A DNA stretch of 25,176 bases, from assembly GCA_965369945.1 (NCBI GenBank), contig CBDUST010000031.1, positions 1 through 25,176 on the forward strand, written 5' to 3'. Below the pieces are notes generated by a model. It was given only the letters and a program-made list of their open reading frames with translations, ran no database searches and had not been told where the DNA came from. Source of the DNA: JADFNO01 sp965369945 (lineage in GTDB: Bacteria > Planctomycetota > Phycisphaerae > Phycisphaerales > SM1A02). Numbering within the stretch: the first letter of the stretch is position 1; each line of letters starts with the position of its first letter. Of this stretch, positions 15,186 through 23,333 are shown piece by piece. The position numbers and the translations under genes are program-made.

Positions 15186-16937
15186 GTGCGATTCTCAATC
15201 AATCTGGGCTTGGTTTGTGCGGTTTCTTCGGTGGTGGGGGGTCTGAATCCGCCCGCTTTGGCCGGCGGTGGTCAGCCGTTTACGATCACACAACTGGTGC
15301 TTGAAGGCGATTTCGTTCCCGGCGTCGGGACGGTCACACGCATCGACAACTTGGCGGTCAACAACGACGGCCAGTGGATTGTCGAAGCCGATACAAATGC
15401 GCCGTCTGATTTCGACTCCATCCTCATCCGCGACGGCAAGCTTTACCTGCGCGAGGGTGATCCACTTCAGATGCCCAAAGGCGCCACGATCGACAGCTTC
15501 GACTCGATCAACCTAAACAACCTTGGCAACAGCGGCTGGAATTTCTTTCTTGACGGCACCAAGAACATCTTCGATGACTCGGGTATCTATTTCAACACCG
15601 AATTGCTTATTCAGGAAAGCGACATCTCCACGGCCAAAGGGTTCACGCCGGGAACGCCGTACATCGGATTCTTCGAGGCGAAGATCAACAATAACGGTGC
15701 GCCGCAACTGCTGTTGTTGGCGAGTATTGATGACCCGAACATTCCGACAACTGTCGATCGCGCGCTGGTTGTGGTCGATCTCAGCGGCGAAGCTGGCTTT
15801 AGTGAGACCGTCGTTTTCAAGGAAGGCGACATCCTGCCCCGCCAAGTCGAGGCGATCAACGATTTCGAGACCGGGCCGCATGATTTGGCGTTCAATGATG
15901 CCGGCGATGTGATGTTCGTTGTCGATCTCACCGGCGATGTGTTCGACGGCGCAGTGTATGTCAACGGCGAACTGTTAGCTCAGGAAGGTAGCGCCTCGCC
16001 TGTCAAGGGTCGGAATTGGTCGACGTTCACGAGTGGCGCCGTCGATCTGAATAATGCTGGAGATCATGTCTATCGCGGTCGGCTGGACGGCGACGCAAAT
16101 ACGCGCGACATCATCATTGTCAACGGCGCCAAATTGGTTCAGGAAGGCGATGTGCTGGCCGATACGAACGGCCAACCGCTGACCGACCTCGGCTTCGGGC
16201 CGGTCCTGGTGAACGACAACGCGGCAGCGCTGTGGTACGGCAAGTGGGTGAATCCCGACCTCCCCGATATCGCCGGCTTGTTCTACGATACAACGCTCCT
16301 CGTGCAGGAAGATGTGGTCACGGAGGATGGATTTCTGTTCGACTCGATTGCCGGTGGGCAGGACGCCTTCGACATAAGCGATAACGGTCGTTACATCATC
16401 TTCGAAGCAACTCTCTCCAGTGGGGATGATGGCGCTTTCCTGATTGACTTCGGCTCTGATTGTCCGGCCGACCTCGACTGCACAGTCGGTCCCGACGACT
16501 TCATCGCGTTCCGCGGTTTCTACAACTCCGGTGACCTGAACAGCCTTCTTGAATCGGATGACGACAAGCTGTGTTACGAACCAGGCATCGTACTCAATCC
16601 AGCCGAAGCTCCGGTCACGCTGGATTTCTTCGGGACGTTGCCAAACGATTCGCCAGCTTCGCTCGACGTGACGATCGAATCGTCGGCGAACACCGTCGGT
16701 TTGGAACTCACAATCTCGTTCTGGAACTACAACACGAACTCGTGGGATGTTGTTGGTACGGACACCCAATCCCTCAACGCCGATACGGTCAGGACGTTTC
16801 CCGGCAATCCAGCGGATCATGTAGAGGCGGGTACTGGCGAGGTTAGGACTCGATACGAAGTTCGTGTCGTGAGCTTCATATTCGTATTCCCATGGCTGGA
16901 TTGCGTTGACCATGTCTTCTGGACGATATCGAACTAG
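15186..16937 (+). CDS. Secreted repeat protein with QEGD motifs and shared C-terminal domain (copy 1)
   Basis: The 583-residue product starts at GTG 15186 with GAGGAG seven bases upstream and has a signal peptide (INLGLVCAVSSVVGGLNPPALA). Residues of about 30-425 contain a loose repeat of about 60 residues built on phrases such as LYLREGDPLQ, LLIQESD, VVFKEGDILP, LLAQEGS, LVQEGDVL and LLVQEDVV, each following an asparagine-rich DLNNAGD-type turn; this is a planctomycete-type exported repeat fold, probably a propeller. A truncated dockerin-like start (SDCPADLD) leads into the beta-rich domain beginning TVGPDDFIAFRGFY and ending FPWLDCVDHVFWTISN. The domain is shared, almost unchanged, with the next two genes. 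Just after the stop lies an out-of-frame dockerin-tail remnant. Function unknown; probably cell-surface or extracellular. Confidence 0.85.
   Translation: MRFSINLGLVCAVSSVVGGLNPPALAGGGQPFTITQLVLEGDFVPGVGTVTRIDNLAVNNDGQWIVEADTNAPSDFDSILIRDGKLYLREGDPLQMPKGATIDSFDSINLNNLGNSGWNFFLDGTKNIFDDSGIYFNTELLIQESDISTAKGFTPGTPYIGFFEAKINNNGAPQLLLLASIDDPNIPTTVDRALVVVDLSGEAGFSETVVFKEGDILPRQVEAINDFETGPHDLAFNDAGDVMFVVDLTGDVFDGAVYVNGELLAQEGSASPVKGRNWSTFTSGAVDLNNAGDHVYRGRLDGDANTRDIIIVNGAKLVQEGDVLADTNGQPLTDLGFGPVLVNDNAAALWYGKWVNPDLPDIAGLFYDTTLLVQEDVVTEDGFLFDSIAGGQDAFDISDNGRYIIFEATLSSGDDGAFLIDFGSDCPADLDCTVGPDDFIAFRGFYNSGDLNSLLESDDDKLCYEPGIVLNPAEAPVTLDFFGTLPNDSPASLDVTIESSANTVGLELTISFWNYNTNSWDVVGTDTQSLNADTVRTFPGNPADHVEAGTGEVRTRYEVRVVSFIFVFPWLDCVDHVFWTISN
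16506..16937 (+). repeat. 432-bp C-terminal domain repeat, copy 1
   Basis: This segment aligns without gaps to 18504-18935 and 19885-20316. It encodes the AFRGFY...VFW domain plus stop codon. Copies 1 and 2 also match upstream to about 16481/18479. By eye copy 1 differs from copy 2 at about 13 of 143 residues. Confidence 0.95.
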
Positions 16938-16938
16938 T

Positions 16939-17001
16939 TCCGACGGCAATGACACCGTCGGCGTTTCCGCCCACCTCGCCAACTGGGGGCCGTTTCCGTA
17001 G
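16939..17001 (+). pseudogene. Out-of-frame dockerin-tail remnant, 1
   Basis: Starting two bases after the stop, in the +1 frame, the DNA encodes SDGNDTVGVSAHLANWGPFP and a stop. This is a planctomycete dockerin-like tail (DGDGTVGxxDLLxLLANWGPCP) with about three residues missing. It is probably the displaced original C-terminus of the preceding gene. Confidence 0.75.
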
Positions 17002-17117
17002 GGAGGCTCGACGATGTGGGAAATCACGAACGGGCGAGGATGATTTATCGTGAAGCGCGCTGATCCCTCCCGACATGCGTACTATTCTCTAGGTCTCTCG
17101 GAGCAGGAGCCCCACTA

Positions 17118-18935
17118 ATGTTCTCAAGAACGAGTCAAGAAGCGTGGATGGCGTCACGTTCGGTTGTTGTATGCGCCATCGTGGTCACTATGAGCATATC
17201 AGGCATGTCCATGGAGGCGAGGGGGCAATGTGAAGCGACTGAGTTGATAAAGCTCACCGCCTCCGACGGCGAAGCAGAAGATTGGTACGGGTCGTCCGTC
17301 GCTATCGACGGGGATCTTGCGATTGTCGGTGCACCTGACATTCCGGACTTAGAAGCTGACCCGGGCGCCGCGTATATCTACAGGTACGACGGAGAAGTGT
17401 GGATTGAAGAGGAGAAACTACTGGCCTTTGACGGCCAATCAGAGGATCAGTTTGGTATCGCCGTCGCGATCTCCAGCAATTTTGCGGTAGTTGGGGCAAG
17501 CGGTGATGACGACTTGGGCGCGAATGTAGGTTCTGCATATGTTTTTCGTTTCGATGGAATCAACTGGAACTTCGAAGCAAAATTGTTCCCACCTTCCTCT
17601 GAGTCGGAACGCTTCGGAGCGTCTATTGGGATAAGCCTTGATCGCATTGTTGTTGGAGCAACCAGCATTGGCGAGGCGGCTCCGCTTGTGTTTCACTTTG
17701 ACAGAGGTAAATGGGTTTCGGAAACGGTTGCGCTTCTTCCGGACCATCCGGATGCCTTCTATCCGCCTGTTTCCATTAGTGATACCGCTTTGATCGTCGG
17801 TGCGCCAGACTATGATGGACTCGGTGCCAATTCAGGTGTTGCGTTTGTTCTTCGCCTGAAAGGTGCAACCTGGACTGTTGAGGAGACGCTTGTGCCAAGC
17901 GATATTCAAGAGAACGATCGATTCGGATCTTCAGTTGCAATTCATGGCGAAACTGCAATGGTTGGAGCGATCTGGGACGATGATCCTTGCGGTGATGGAG
18001 AACTCTGTGATACCGGCTCTGTTTACGTATTCCGATTCGATGGGAAGACGTGGAACGAGGTTCAGAAACTCGTTGCATCCGATGCAGTAATTGGGGATCG
18101 ATTCGGACATCAAGTAGCGCTTTCAGGTGACACCGCACTTATCGCAGCGTTTTCGGACGATGGCGCGGGGAGTGGTTCGGGATCAACCTATGCATTTCGA
18201 CACGACCCGAAAACCTTACTTTGGAGTGAGGTCGCCAAACTAAAATCGTCTGATGCAGCGGCGCAGGACGTGTTTGGAATCGGGGTCGGCGCCTCCGTCG
18301 ACAGAGCGATCGTGGGAGCATACTGGGATGACGAAAACGGGAATCGATCTGGATCGGCGTATTACTTTGCCGGCTTCTCAGATTGCAATGACAACGGAAC
18401 GGTCGATCTTTGCGACGTCGCCAACGGCGACAGCCTCGACGACAATGGCAACGGTTTTCCTGATGAGTGCGACGGTGACACCGTCGGTCCAGACGACTTC
18501 ATCGCGTTCCGCGGTTTCTACAACTCCGGTGACCTGAACAGCCTACTGGATTCGGATGACGACAAGCTGTGCTACAACCCAGGCATCGTACTCTTCCCAA
18601 CCGAAGCTCCGGTCACGCTGGATTTCTTCGGGACGTTGCCAAACGATTCGCCAGCTTCGCTCGACGTGACGATCGAATCGTCGGCGAACACCGTCGGTTT
18701 GGAACTCACAATCTCGAACTGGAACTTCAATACGAATTCTTGGGATGTTGTTGGTGCGGCAACGCAATCGTTCAACACCGATACGGTCAGGACGTTTGCC
18801 GGGAATCCGGCGGATCATGTCGAGGCGGGCACTGGCGAGGTGAGGACTCGATACGAAGTTCGTGTCGTGAGCTTCATATTCGTATTCCCATGGCTGGACT
18901 GCATTGACCATGTCTTCTGGACAACGTCGAACTAG
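17118..18935 (+). CDS. Secreted FG-GAP repeat protein with shared C-terminal domain (copy 2)
   Basis: The 605-residue product starts at ATG 17118 (AGGAG eight bases upstream). A signal peptide (VVVCAIVVTMSISGMSMEARG) precedes seven or so FG-GAP blades with the pattern FGxSVAIDGDxAIVGAxxDDxxGxxxGSAYVFRFDG, as in DWYGSSVAIDGDLAIVGAPD and DRFGHQVALSGDTALIAAF. These integrin-alpha-like propellers bind calcium and usually mediate adhesion or display. A calcium-loop linker (DCNDNGTVDLCDVANGDSLD, then NGNGFPDECDGD) is the usual planctomycete spacer before a dockerin tail. Here it runs instead into the shared domain TVGPDDFIAFRGFYNSG... ending VFWTTSN. An intact dockerin-like tail is encoded out of frame just past the stop. 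Confidence 0.9.
   Translation: MFSRTSQEAWMASRSVVVCAIVVTMSISGMSMEARGQCEATELIKLTASDGEAEDWYGSSVAIDGDLAIVGAPDIPDLEADPGAAYIYRYDGEVWIEEEKLLAFDGQSEDQFGIAVAISSNFAVVGASGDDDLGANVGSAYVFRFDGINWNFEAKLFPPSSESERFGASIGISLDRIVVGATSIGEAAPLVFHFDRGKWVSETVALLPDHPDAFYPPVSISDTALIVGAPDYDGLGANSGVAFVLRLKGATWTVEETLVPSDIQENDRFGSSVAIHGETAMVGAIWDDDPCGDGELCDTGSVYVFRFDGKTWNEVQKLVASDAVIGDRFGHQVALSGDTALIAAFSDDGAGSGSGSTYAFRHDPKTLLWSEVAKLKSSDAAAQDVFGIGVGASVDRAIVGAYWDDENGNRSGSAYYFAGFSDCNDNGTVDLCDVANGDSLDDNGNGFPDECDGDTVGPDDFIAFRGFYNSGDLNSLLDSDDDKLCYNPGIVLFPTEAPVTLDFFGTLPNDSPASLDVTIESSANTVGLELTISNWNFNTNSWDVVGAATQSFNTDTVRTFAGNPADHVEAGTGEVRTRYEVRVVSFIFVFPWLDCIDHVFWTTSN
18504..18935 (+). repeat. 432-bp C-terminal domain repeat, copy 2
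   Basis: This copy lies exactly 1998 bp after copy 1 and 1381 bp before copy 3, with no indels relative to either. By eye it differs from copy 3 at about 7 of 143 residues. The 3' two fifths match copy 3 almost base for base, while the middle third matches copy 1. Confidence 0.95.
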
Positions 18936-18936
18936 C

Positions 18937-19008
18937 CTTGACGGCAGCGGCGCCGTTGCTACATCCGACCTCCTCACCCTCCTCGCCAACTGGGGGCCAT
19001 GTCCGTAA
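18937..19008 (+). pseudogene. Out-of-frame dockerin-like tail remnant, 2
   Basis: In the +1 frame right after the stop the DNA encodes LDGSGAVATSDLLTLLANWG and then PCP-stop, a full-length, textbook planctomycete dockerin-like tail. It directly continues the NGNGFPDECD linker that the gene retains upstream of the inserted domain, which is why it looks displaced rather than independent. Confidence 0.85.
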
Positions 19009-19149
19009 GCACACGAAATGGGTCGGCGAAAACGGGGTGGTTTCCCTGTACCGCGGCCGTGGCAACTGGCATAAGTTTTAGTTAGGGATTCGGCGTTCCG
19101 ACGACGTGCGACCGACGCGGCGCGGTCGGGACCCACACTGGAGGTGAAG

Positions 19150-20316
19150 TTGCAGCATCGACACCGATGGCTCGTTTTCGCTCTCGTAGTCGTTTCACTG
19201 CTCGTTGGGCGCAGCAACGCGGTTGATATCGTCGAGCGCTTTCCAATCCAAGGCCACAACACGATCGTCGGCGTGTGCTTTTGGCAAGGTAAGTTGTTCG
19301 CGGCTACCAAGAACAACATCCTGCAGATATACGATCCGGCCAGTGGAGAACTCTTGGAGAGCGTTGATCCGATGATACCTGATCTCAAAGATGCTCACGT
19401 TCACGGCATGACGCGGGGAGCGGTCGGTACGTTTTGGGTCGGCGAAAAGATGTCAGCCAAGCTCTACCAGCTACGGTTCGACGATTGTTCGGTCGTCTCG
19501 ATCATCGACGCACCTCCGGGGACGCCGACATTCGGACTCGCGTTTAGCAACGGTGTCCTGTGGATTGGGCACCATTCTGGCGGACAACCGACCCCCGTGT
19601 GGGGCATTGACCCCAAGACCGGGGAAGTCGTCGGTTATCTTGAGTTCGGGATGATCGACAATCACGGGCAGGTGTGGCTGGGCGGATACCTGTGGGCTTT
19701 GGATAACTCGCAGAACGTTATCTACAAGGTCAGCGCGGATGGTAAGATTGGAGATGTCTTCAACCTCCCGCCGGAGTTCTATGGATCGCTTGCTTTCGGC
19801 GGCACGCAGTTCTGGTCAAGTAACTCGCACGCGTTTCTCACAATCAACATGCCAGAGTCGCCGCCGGGCCCAGTCGAATTCAGCGCGTTCCGCGGTTTTT
19901 ACGTCTCCGGTGACCTGAACAGCCTTCTTGATTCGGACGACGACAAGCTGTGCTACAACCCAGGTATCGTACTCTTCCCAACCGAAGCTCCGATCACGCT
20001 AGATTTTCTAGGAACGTTGCCGAACGATTCGCCCGCTTCGCTCGACGTGACGATCGAATCGTCAGCGAACACAGTCGGCTTGGAACTCACAATCTCATTC
20101 TGGAACTTCAATACGAATTCGTGGGATGTTGTTGGTGCGGCAACGCAATCGTTCAACACCGATACGGTCAGGACGTTTGCCGGGAATCCGGCGGATCATG
20201 TCGAGGCGGGCACTGGCGAGGTGAGGACTCGATACGAAGTTCGTGTCGTGAGCTTCATATTCGTATTCCCATGGCTGGATTGCGTTGACCATGTCTTCTG
20301 GACGTCATCCGGCTAG
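19150..20316 (+). CDS. Secreted propeller-like protein with shared C-terminal domain (copy 3)
   Basis: The product is about 388 residues. The first in-frame start is GTG 19144, but it overlaps a perfect GGAGGTGA (19140-19147), so TTG 19150, five bases after GGAGG, is preferred. The signal peptide is WLVFALVVVSLLVGRSNA. Residues 25-230 contain repeated strands of a propeller (GVCFWQGKLFAATKNNILQI, GLAFSNGVLWIGHHSGG, GQVWLGGYLWALDNSQNVIY, GSLAFGGTQFWSSNSH), similar in style to glutamine-cyclotransferase or YVTN-type propellers; no catalytic residue can be assigned. The PPGPVEFSAFRGFYVSG junction leads to the shared domain ending VFWTSSG. An out-of-frame tail remnant follows after 28 extra bases. 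Function unknown, exported. Confidence 0.85.
   Translation: MQHRHRWLVFALVVVSLLVGRSNAVDIVERFPIQGHNTIVGVCFWQGKLFAATKNNILQIYDPASGELLESVDPMIPDLKDAHVHGMTRGAVGTFWVGEKMSAKLYQLRFDDCSVVSIIDAPPGTPTFGLAFSNGVLWIGHHSGGQPTPVWGIDPKTGEVVGYLEFGMIDNHGQVWLGGYLWALDNSQNVIYKVSADGKIGDVFNLPPEFYGSLAFGGTQFWSSNSHAFLTINMPESPPGPVEFSAFRGFYVSGDLNSLLDSDDDKLCYNPGIVLFPTEAPITLDFLGTLPNDSPASLDVTIESSANTVGLELTISFWNFNTNSWDVVGAATQSFNTDTVRTFAGNPADHVEAGTGEVRTRYEVRVVSFIFVFPWLDCVDHVFWTSSG
19885..20316 (+). repeat. 432-bp C-terminal domain repeat, copy 3
   Basis: It aligns gap-free with copies 1 and 2 from GCGTTCCGCGG to the stop codon. Upstream of 19885 similarity to the other copies ends quickly, marking the left boundary of the shared unit. 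Confidence 0.95.
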
Positions 20317-20344
20317 CAACTGCGGTGGGTCCGCGGCACAACTC

Positions 20345-20449
20345 GACAGTGACAACAACGTCGGAACTTCCAACCAGCTCGCCCTCCTCGCCAATTGGGG
20401 CGGTGTCCTTGAACAATCCGTTGTGAACGTACAAGAGGCGCAGCGGTGA
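20345..20449 (+). pseudogene. Out-of-frame dockerin-tail remnant, 3
   Basis: In the +1 frame relative to the preceding gene the DNA encodes DSDNNVGTSNQLALLANWGG and then about 14 unrelated residues (VLEQSVVNVQEAQR) to a stop. The usual PCP-stop is lost. It begins 28 bases after the stop instead of 4, but in the same phase as the other two remnants. Confidence 0.7.
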
Positions 20450-20465
20450 ACGGATACGGAACGCG

Positions 20466-22556
20466 CTAGCCGGCCAGCTTCATGCCTGCGTCTCTGGTGA
20501 GAAGATGTTCGGCCTCGTCGGCGCCGACGGGCTCGCTGAATATCCAACCTTGGGCGTAGTCACAGTCCAGTGCCTGGAGCAAACTGATGTGGTCCTCAGT
20601 CTCCACGCCCTCGGCGATGACGGTCATGTCGAGGTTATGCGCAAGCTCAACGATGGACTGGAGCATGGCTGCCCGGTCGCGCGCTTTCCGCTCTTTGTTG
20701 AAGAAGCACTTGTCGATCTTGATGCAATCAAACGGCATCTTGTCGAGGAAACTCATCGACGATCCGCCGGTCCCGAAATCATCCAGAGCGAGCATAACTC
20801 CGAGTTCTTTGAGACCCAGCAGAATGGGCGTGATTTCTTCCGGCCGATCGGTGCATGTGCGTTCAGCAACTTCCAGGCGCAGCGCCTCCGGCTCAAGACC
20901 GTGTTCTTCGAGAAGCGGGGGCAGAATGTGCAACAGATCCGGTTGCAGTAGTTCTTGTTTGGAAATGTTGACGCTCACTAAGAGCGGGGCCGCAGCCGGA
21001 ACCTGCTTACCCCAGTGGATCAGCGTCTTCGTTGCCTCCTGCAGCACCCAGCGCCCGATCGGCACAATCAAACCGAGGTTCTCCGCCAGTTCCATGAATT
21101 CCGGTGGGTGCAGCAGACCGCGCTGCGGGTGCGGCCAGCGGACCAGCGCCTCGAACCCGGCGATTCGACCCGACTTCAAGGAGACGACCGGCTGGAATTG
21201 CAGCAGGAAGGCCTCGCGCGCGGCGGCGTCGCGCAGCGCTCGCTCCAGGGCCATTTCCGGAATCGATTCGGTCTTCATCTGTTGGTCGAACACGACGCAA
21301 CGAGCTCTGCCTTCAACCTTGGCGCGATACATCGCCGTGTCCGCGTCATGCATGAGCTCATCGGCCGTGTCGTAACTCCCGTCGCTGGTGACGATGCCGA
21401 TGCTCGCCGTTGAAGTCACAACATGACCGCCGATCCGGTGCGGCGCACAAAGGTCCTTGCGCAGTCGCTCAGCTACAATCTGTGCATTCTGCAGCTCGCG
21501 TATACCGTCCAGCAGAATGACGAATTCGTCACCTCCAAGTCGAGCTGGCAGGTGCCCTTCGATCTCGCTATCTCCCGTAACCGAATCGATGGCGCGTAGA
21601 TTCGCGCGCAACCGCTCCGCGATGCTTTTGAGCAGCTCGTCGCCAACGTCATGGCCAAGACTATCGTTGACAATCTTGAACCGATCGAAATCAAGGAACA
21701 GCACGGCGAACTTATAGTCCTCGACGCGCTTGGCGCGATGCACCGCCTGGTCGAGCCGCTCCTGAAACAACGCGCGGTTCGGAAGCCCCGTCAGTGGATC
21801 GTGTCGAGCTGCCCGCAGCAGATCCCTTTCGAGGCATTTACGTTCGCTGACATCGGCGAATGTGACGGCAAGTCCGTCACCGTGCCTGACCGCCACAATG
21901 TGATACCACCTCGTCACCCCGTCTTGGGTGAATTCTCGTTCCTCATTCAGCGGTAGCCCGGTCTTGAGAACGCTCAGCATCTGGGACAACAGCGAGGTGG
22001 ACTCCAGGCAGGGCAGCAGTTTGAGCATCGGTTCGTCGGTCAGTCGTGAGTGGGGCTGGCCGAGCATTTGTACAGCCGCCGGATTGGCCAGCCAGCATTC
22101 AAAATCGATTATCTCCTTCTCCCCGTCGCGCAGCGGCATCAACACCATCATCCCATTGGGTGAACTTCGCAGGAGCGCTTGGAGCACATCTTGGGTCGCG
22201 GAGCCAATCGAACGCGGCTTAGCCTGCGACCGCTCCGAAGGCTCGGGAGAACGAAGCGCCATCGTACTCACGATCCATCCGATCGTACCGACCACGATCA
22301 ATACGAAACCGCCCAGCTGGCACGCCTGGGCAACGCCCTGTAGAAGTGCCGAGTCGGCAAGAAACTCGATTCCGTTGATGGCGCCCGATCGCTTGATGCC
22401 GCGCAGAATCATGCCTGCGAATACGATCACGAACCCGATGACCAGGAGCGTTCTGTACTGCGACGGGACCCTCAACTGTGAAATGTGCCAAAACAGAAAG
22501 ACTGCCAGAGTTGCCACGACGGCGCCAAGAGCTATGACTGGCAAGAACTGTCCCAT
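20466..22556 (-). CDS. Membrane-anchored PAS-GGDEF-EAL cyclic-di-GMP protein
   Basis: From ATG 22556 the product is 696 residues. Three transmembrane helices (residues about 3-24, 37-55 and 75-100) precede a PAS-like domain (LLRSSPNGMMVLMPLRDG ... GDGLAVTFADVSERK). The GGDEF domain (HDPLTGLPNRALFQERLDQA, FLDFDRFKIVNDSLGHDVGD, RLGGDEFVIL) has an intact GGDEF active site; no RxxD inhibitory site is seen at the usual position. The EAL domain keeps EAL in GFEALVRW, the EVAER glutamate, LALDDFGTGGSS, IKIDKCFF, VIAEGVETEDH and YAQGW, so phosphodiesterase activity is plausible. The protein can therefore in principle make and break c-di-GMP, with the PAS or membrane part as sensor. The upstream extension to 22655 is basic and Cys/Trp-rich, and unlikely to be translated. 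Confidence 0.93.
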   Translation of the reverse strand: MGQFLPVIALGAVVATLAVFLFWHISQLRVPSQYRTLLVIGFVIVFAGMILRGIKRSGAINGIEFLADSALLQGVAQACQLGGFVLIVVGTIGWIVSTMALRSPEPSERSQAKPRSIGSATQDVLQALLRSSPNGMMVLMPLRDGEKEIIDFECWLANPAAVQMLGQPHSRLTDEPMLKLLPCLESTSLLSQMLSVLKTGLPLNEEREFTQDGVTRWYHIVAVRHGDGLAVTFADVSERKCLERDLLRAARHDPLTGLPNRALFQERLDQAVHRAKRVEDYKFAVLFLDFDRFKIVNDSLGHDVGDELLKSIAERLRANLRAIDSVTGDSEIEGHLPARLGGDEFVILLDGIRELQNAQIVAERLRKDLCAPHRIGGHVVTSTASIGIVTSDGSYDTADELMHDADTAMYRAKVEGRARCVVFDQQMKTESIPEMALERALRDAAAREAFLLQFQPVVSLKSGRIAGFEALVRWPHPQRGLLHPPEFMELAENLGLIVPIGRWVLQEATKTLIHWGKQVPAAAPLLVSVNISKQELLQPDLLHILPPLLEEHGLEPEALRLEVAERTCTDRPEEITPILLGLKELGVMLALDDFGTGGSSMSFLDKMPFDCIKIDKCFFNKERKARDRAAMLQSIVELAHNLDMTVIAEGVETEDHISLLQALDCDYAQGWIFSEPVGADEAEHLLTRDAGMKLAG

Positions 22557-22981
22557 CTCAAACTGCTCACGAGTCTCGAGTAGCTTGCCACAATTCAGCA
22601 CTCGGCCCCAGCCGCGCTGACAACACCGACGTCCACAGCGCCGCCATCCCAGCAAGCGCTGTTCGACAACCCGTTCACGCCTCGCTGATCATGAAGCGAC
22701 CGAGCCTCGAATCTTTGATCGACACGGTGACGCCTGAGCGTGACGGCTGTCGGAGCAACCGGGGCACTCGCTTGGTGCCGTTTCCGATAGTAGGGCTGAA
22801 TACGTCCGGTAAACGCAGCCGATCAGGCCGATCTGATGAGCGCATCGAGGCGACGTGGCAGTTCCTAGAATCGACGACCTGAGGAACTGAGGAACGGGAC
22901 GCTGCACGCCACTCGAAAAACCGGCGAGAACATGGCTACCCGAAGCGTCCAGCTACACGCGCGGTGATCCCTACGCCGACC
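22557..22981. other. Intergenic interval without recognised gene
   Basis: This 425-bp stretch lies upstream of the GGDEF-EAL gene. Short open frames exist on both strands but lack ribosome-binding sites or protein-like composition. No hairpin with a T-run is seen. It presumably holds the promoter of the GGDEF-EAL gene, but I could not assign one. Confidence 0.5.
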
Positions 22982-23281
22982 TCAAGACCCCGTCGGGTCC
23001 TCAATCCAATGTTCATAGCACGGCCTACAAAGCAGCACCACCACGCGGCGATACACCTGGTCCATCAACTCCTGCTCAGACAGATCGCGCATCTGTTCGA
23101 TCATCGCATCAATATCCGCGGAGATCGCGGCGAGTGGTTCTTCGGTATCCAATCTCGGTGGCGTCGGATCAGCGAACGCCTCGATCTTCACCACATAGAA
23201 ACTCCCCTCACCCGGCGTCAAGGACGCGCCGCACCGATGGCAGAGAAAATCGAGATTCGAAATCGTTGTTTCGTCGTGCAT
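22982..23281 (-). CDS. Small protein with two CxxC pairs (zinc-binding, unknown role)
   Basis: From ATG 23281 the product is 99 residues (an alternative start at 23296 adds five). The N-terminal half has CHRCG in LDFLCHRCGASLTPGEGSFY and the C-terminal half has CRPC in LLCRPCYEHWIEDPTG. Together they can bind one zinc ion, linked by an acidic helix (EQMRDLSEQELMDQVYRRVV). The pattern (CxxCG...PGE..Y.VKIEAFADP...LCRPCY.RWIEDP) looks like a conserved small cytosolic family, but I do not know a function. No operon partner is evident. Confidence 0.7.
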   Translation of the reverse strand: MHDETTISNLDFLCHRCGASLTPGEGSFYVVKIEAFADPTPPRLDTEEPLAAISADIDAMIEQMRDLSEQELMDQVYRRVVVLLCRPCYEHWIEDPTGS

Positions 23282-23333
23282 TGAACCACGCGCCATCCAT
23301 ATTGATCTCGCTCTGGTAGATCACAGGCAAACA

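Noticed and set aside
15975..17027. 350-codon minus-strand frame across the end of the copy 1 gene
   Set aside because: It is the antisense shadow of the repeat protein; similar shadows recur at 18543-19388 and 20095-20292 because the domain DNA is repeated.
18543..19388. 281-codon minus-strand frame across the end of the copy 2 gene
   Set aside because: It covers the repeated domain and the displaced tail in antisense and has no start context or protein-like pattern.
16481..20316. Insertion sequence or transposon carrying the domain
   Set aside because: No transposase, terminal inverted repeats or clear target duplications flank the 432-bp copies; only dockerin-coding similarity is seen at the junctions.
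22691..22882. 63-codon plus-strand frame between the GGDEF-EAL gene and the CxxC gene
   Set aside because: There is no ribosome-binding site, the composition is not protein-like, and there is no support from context.
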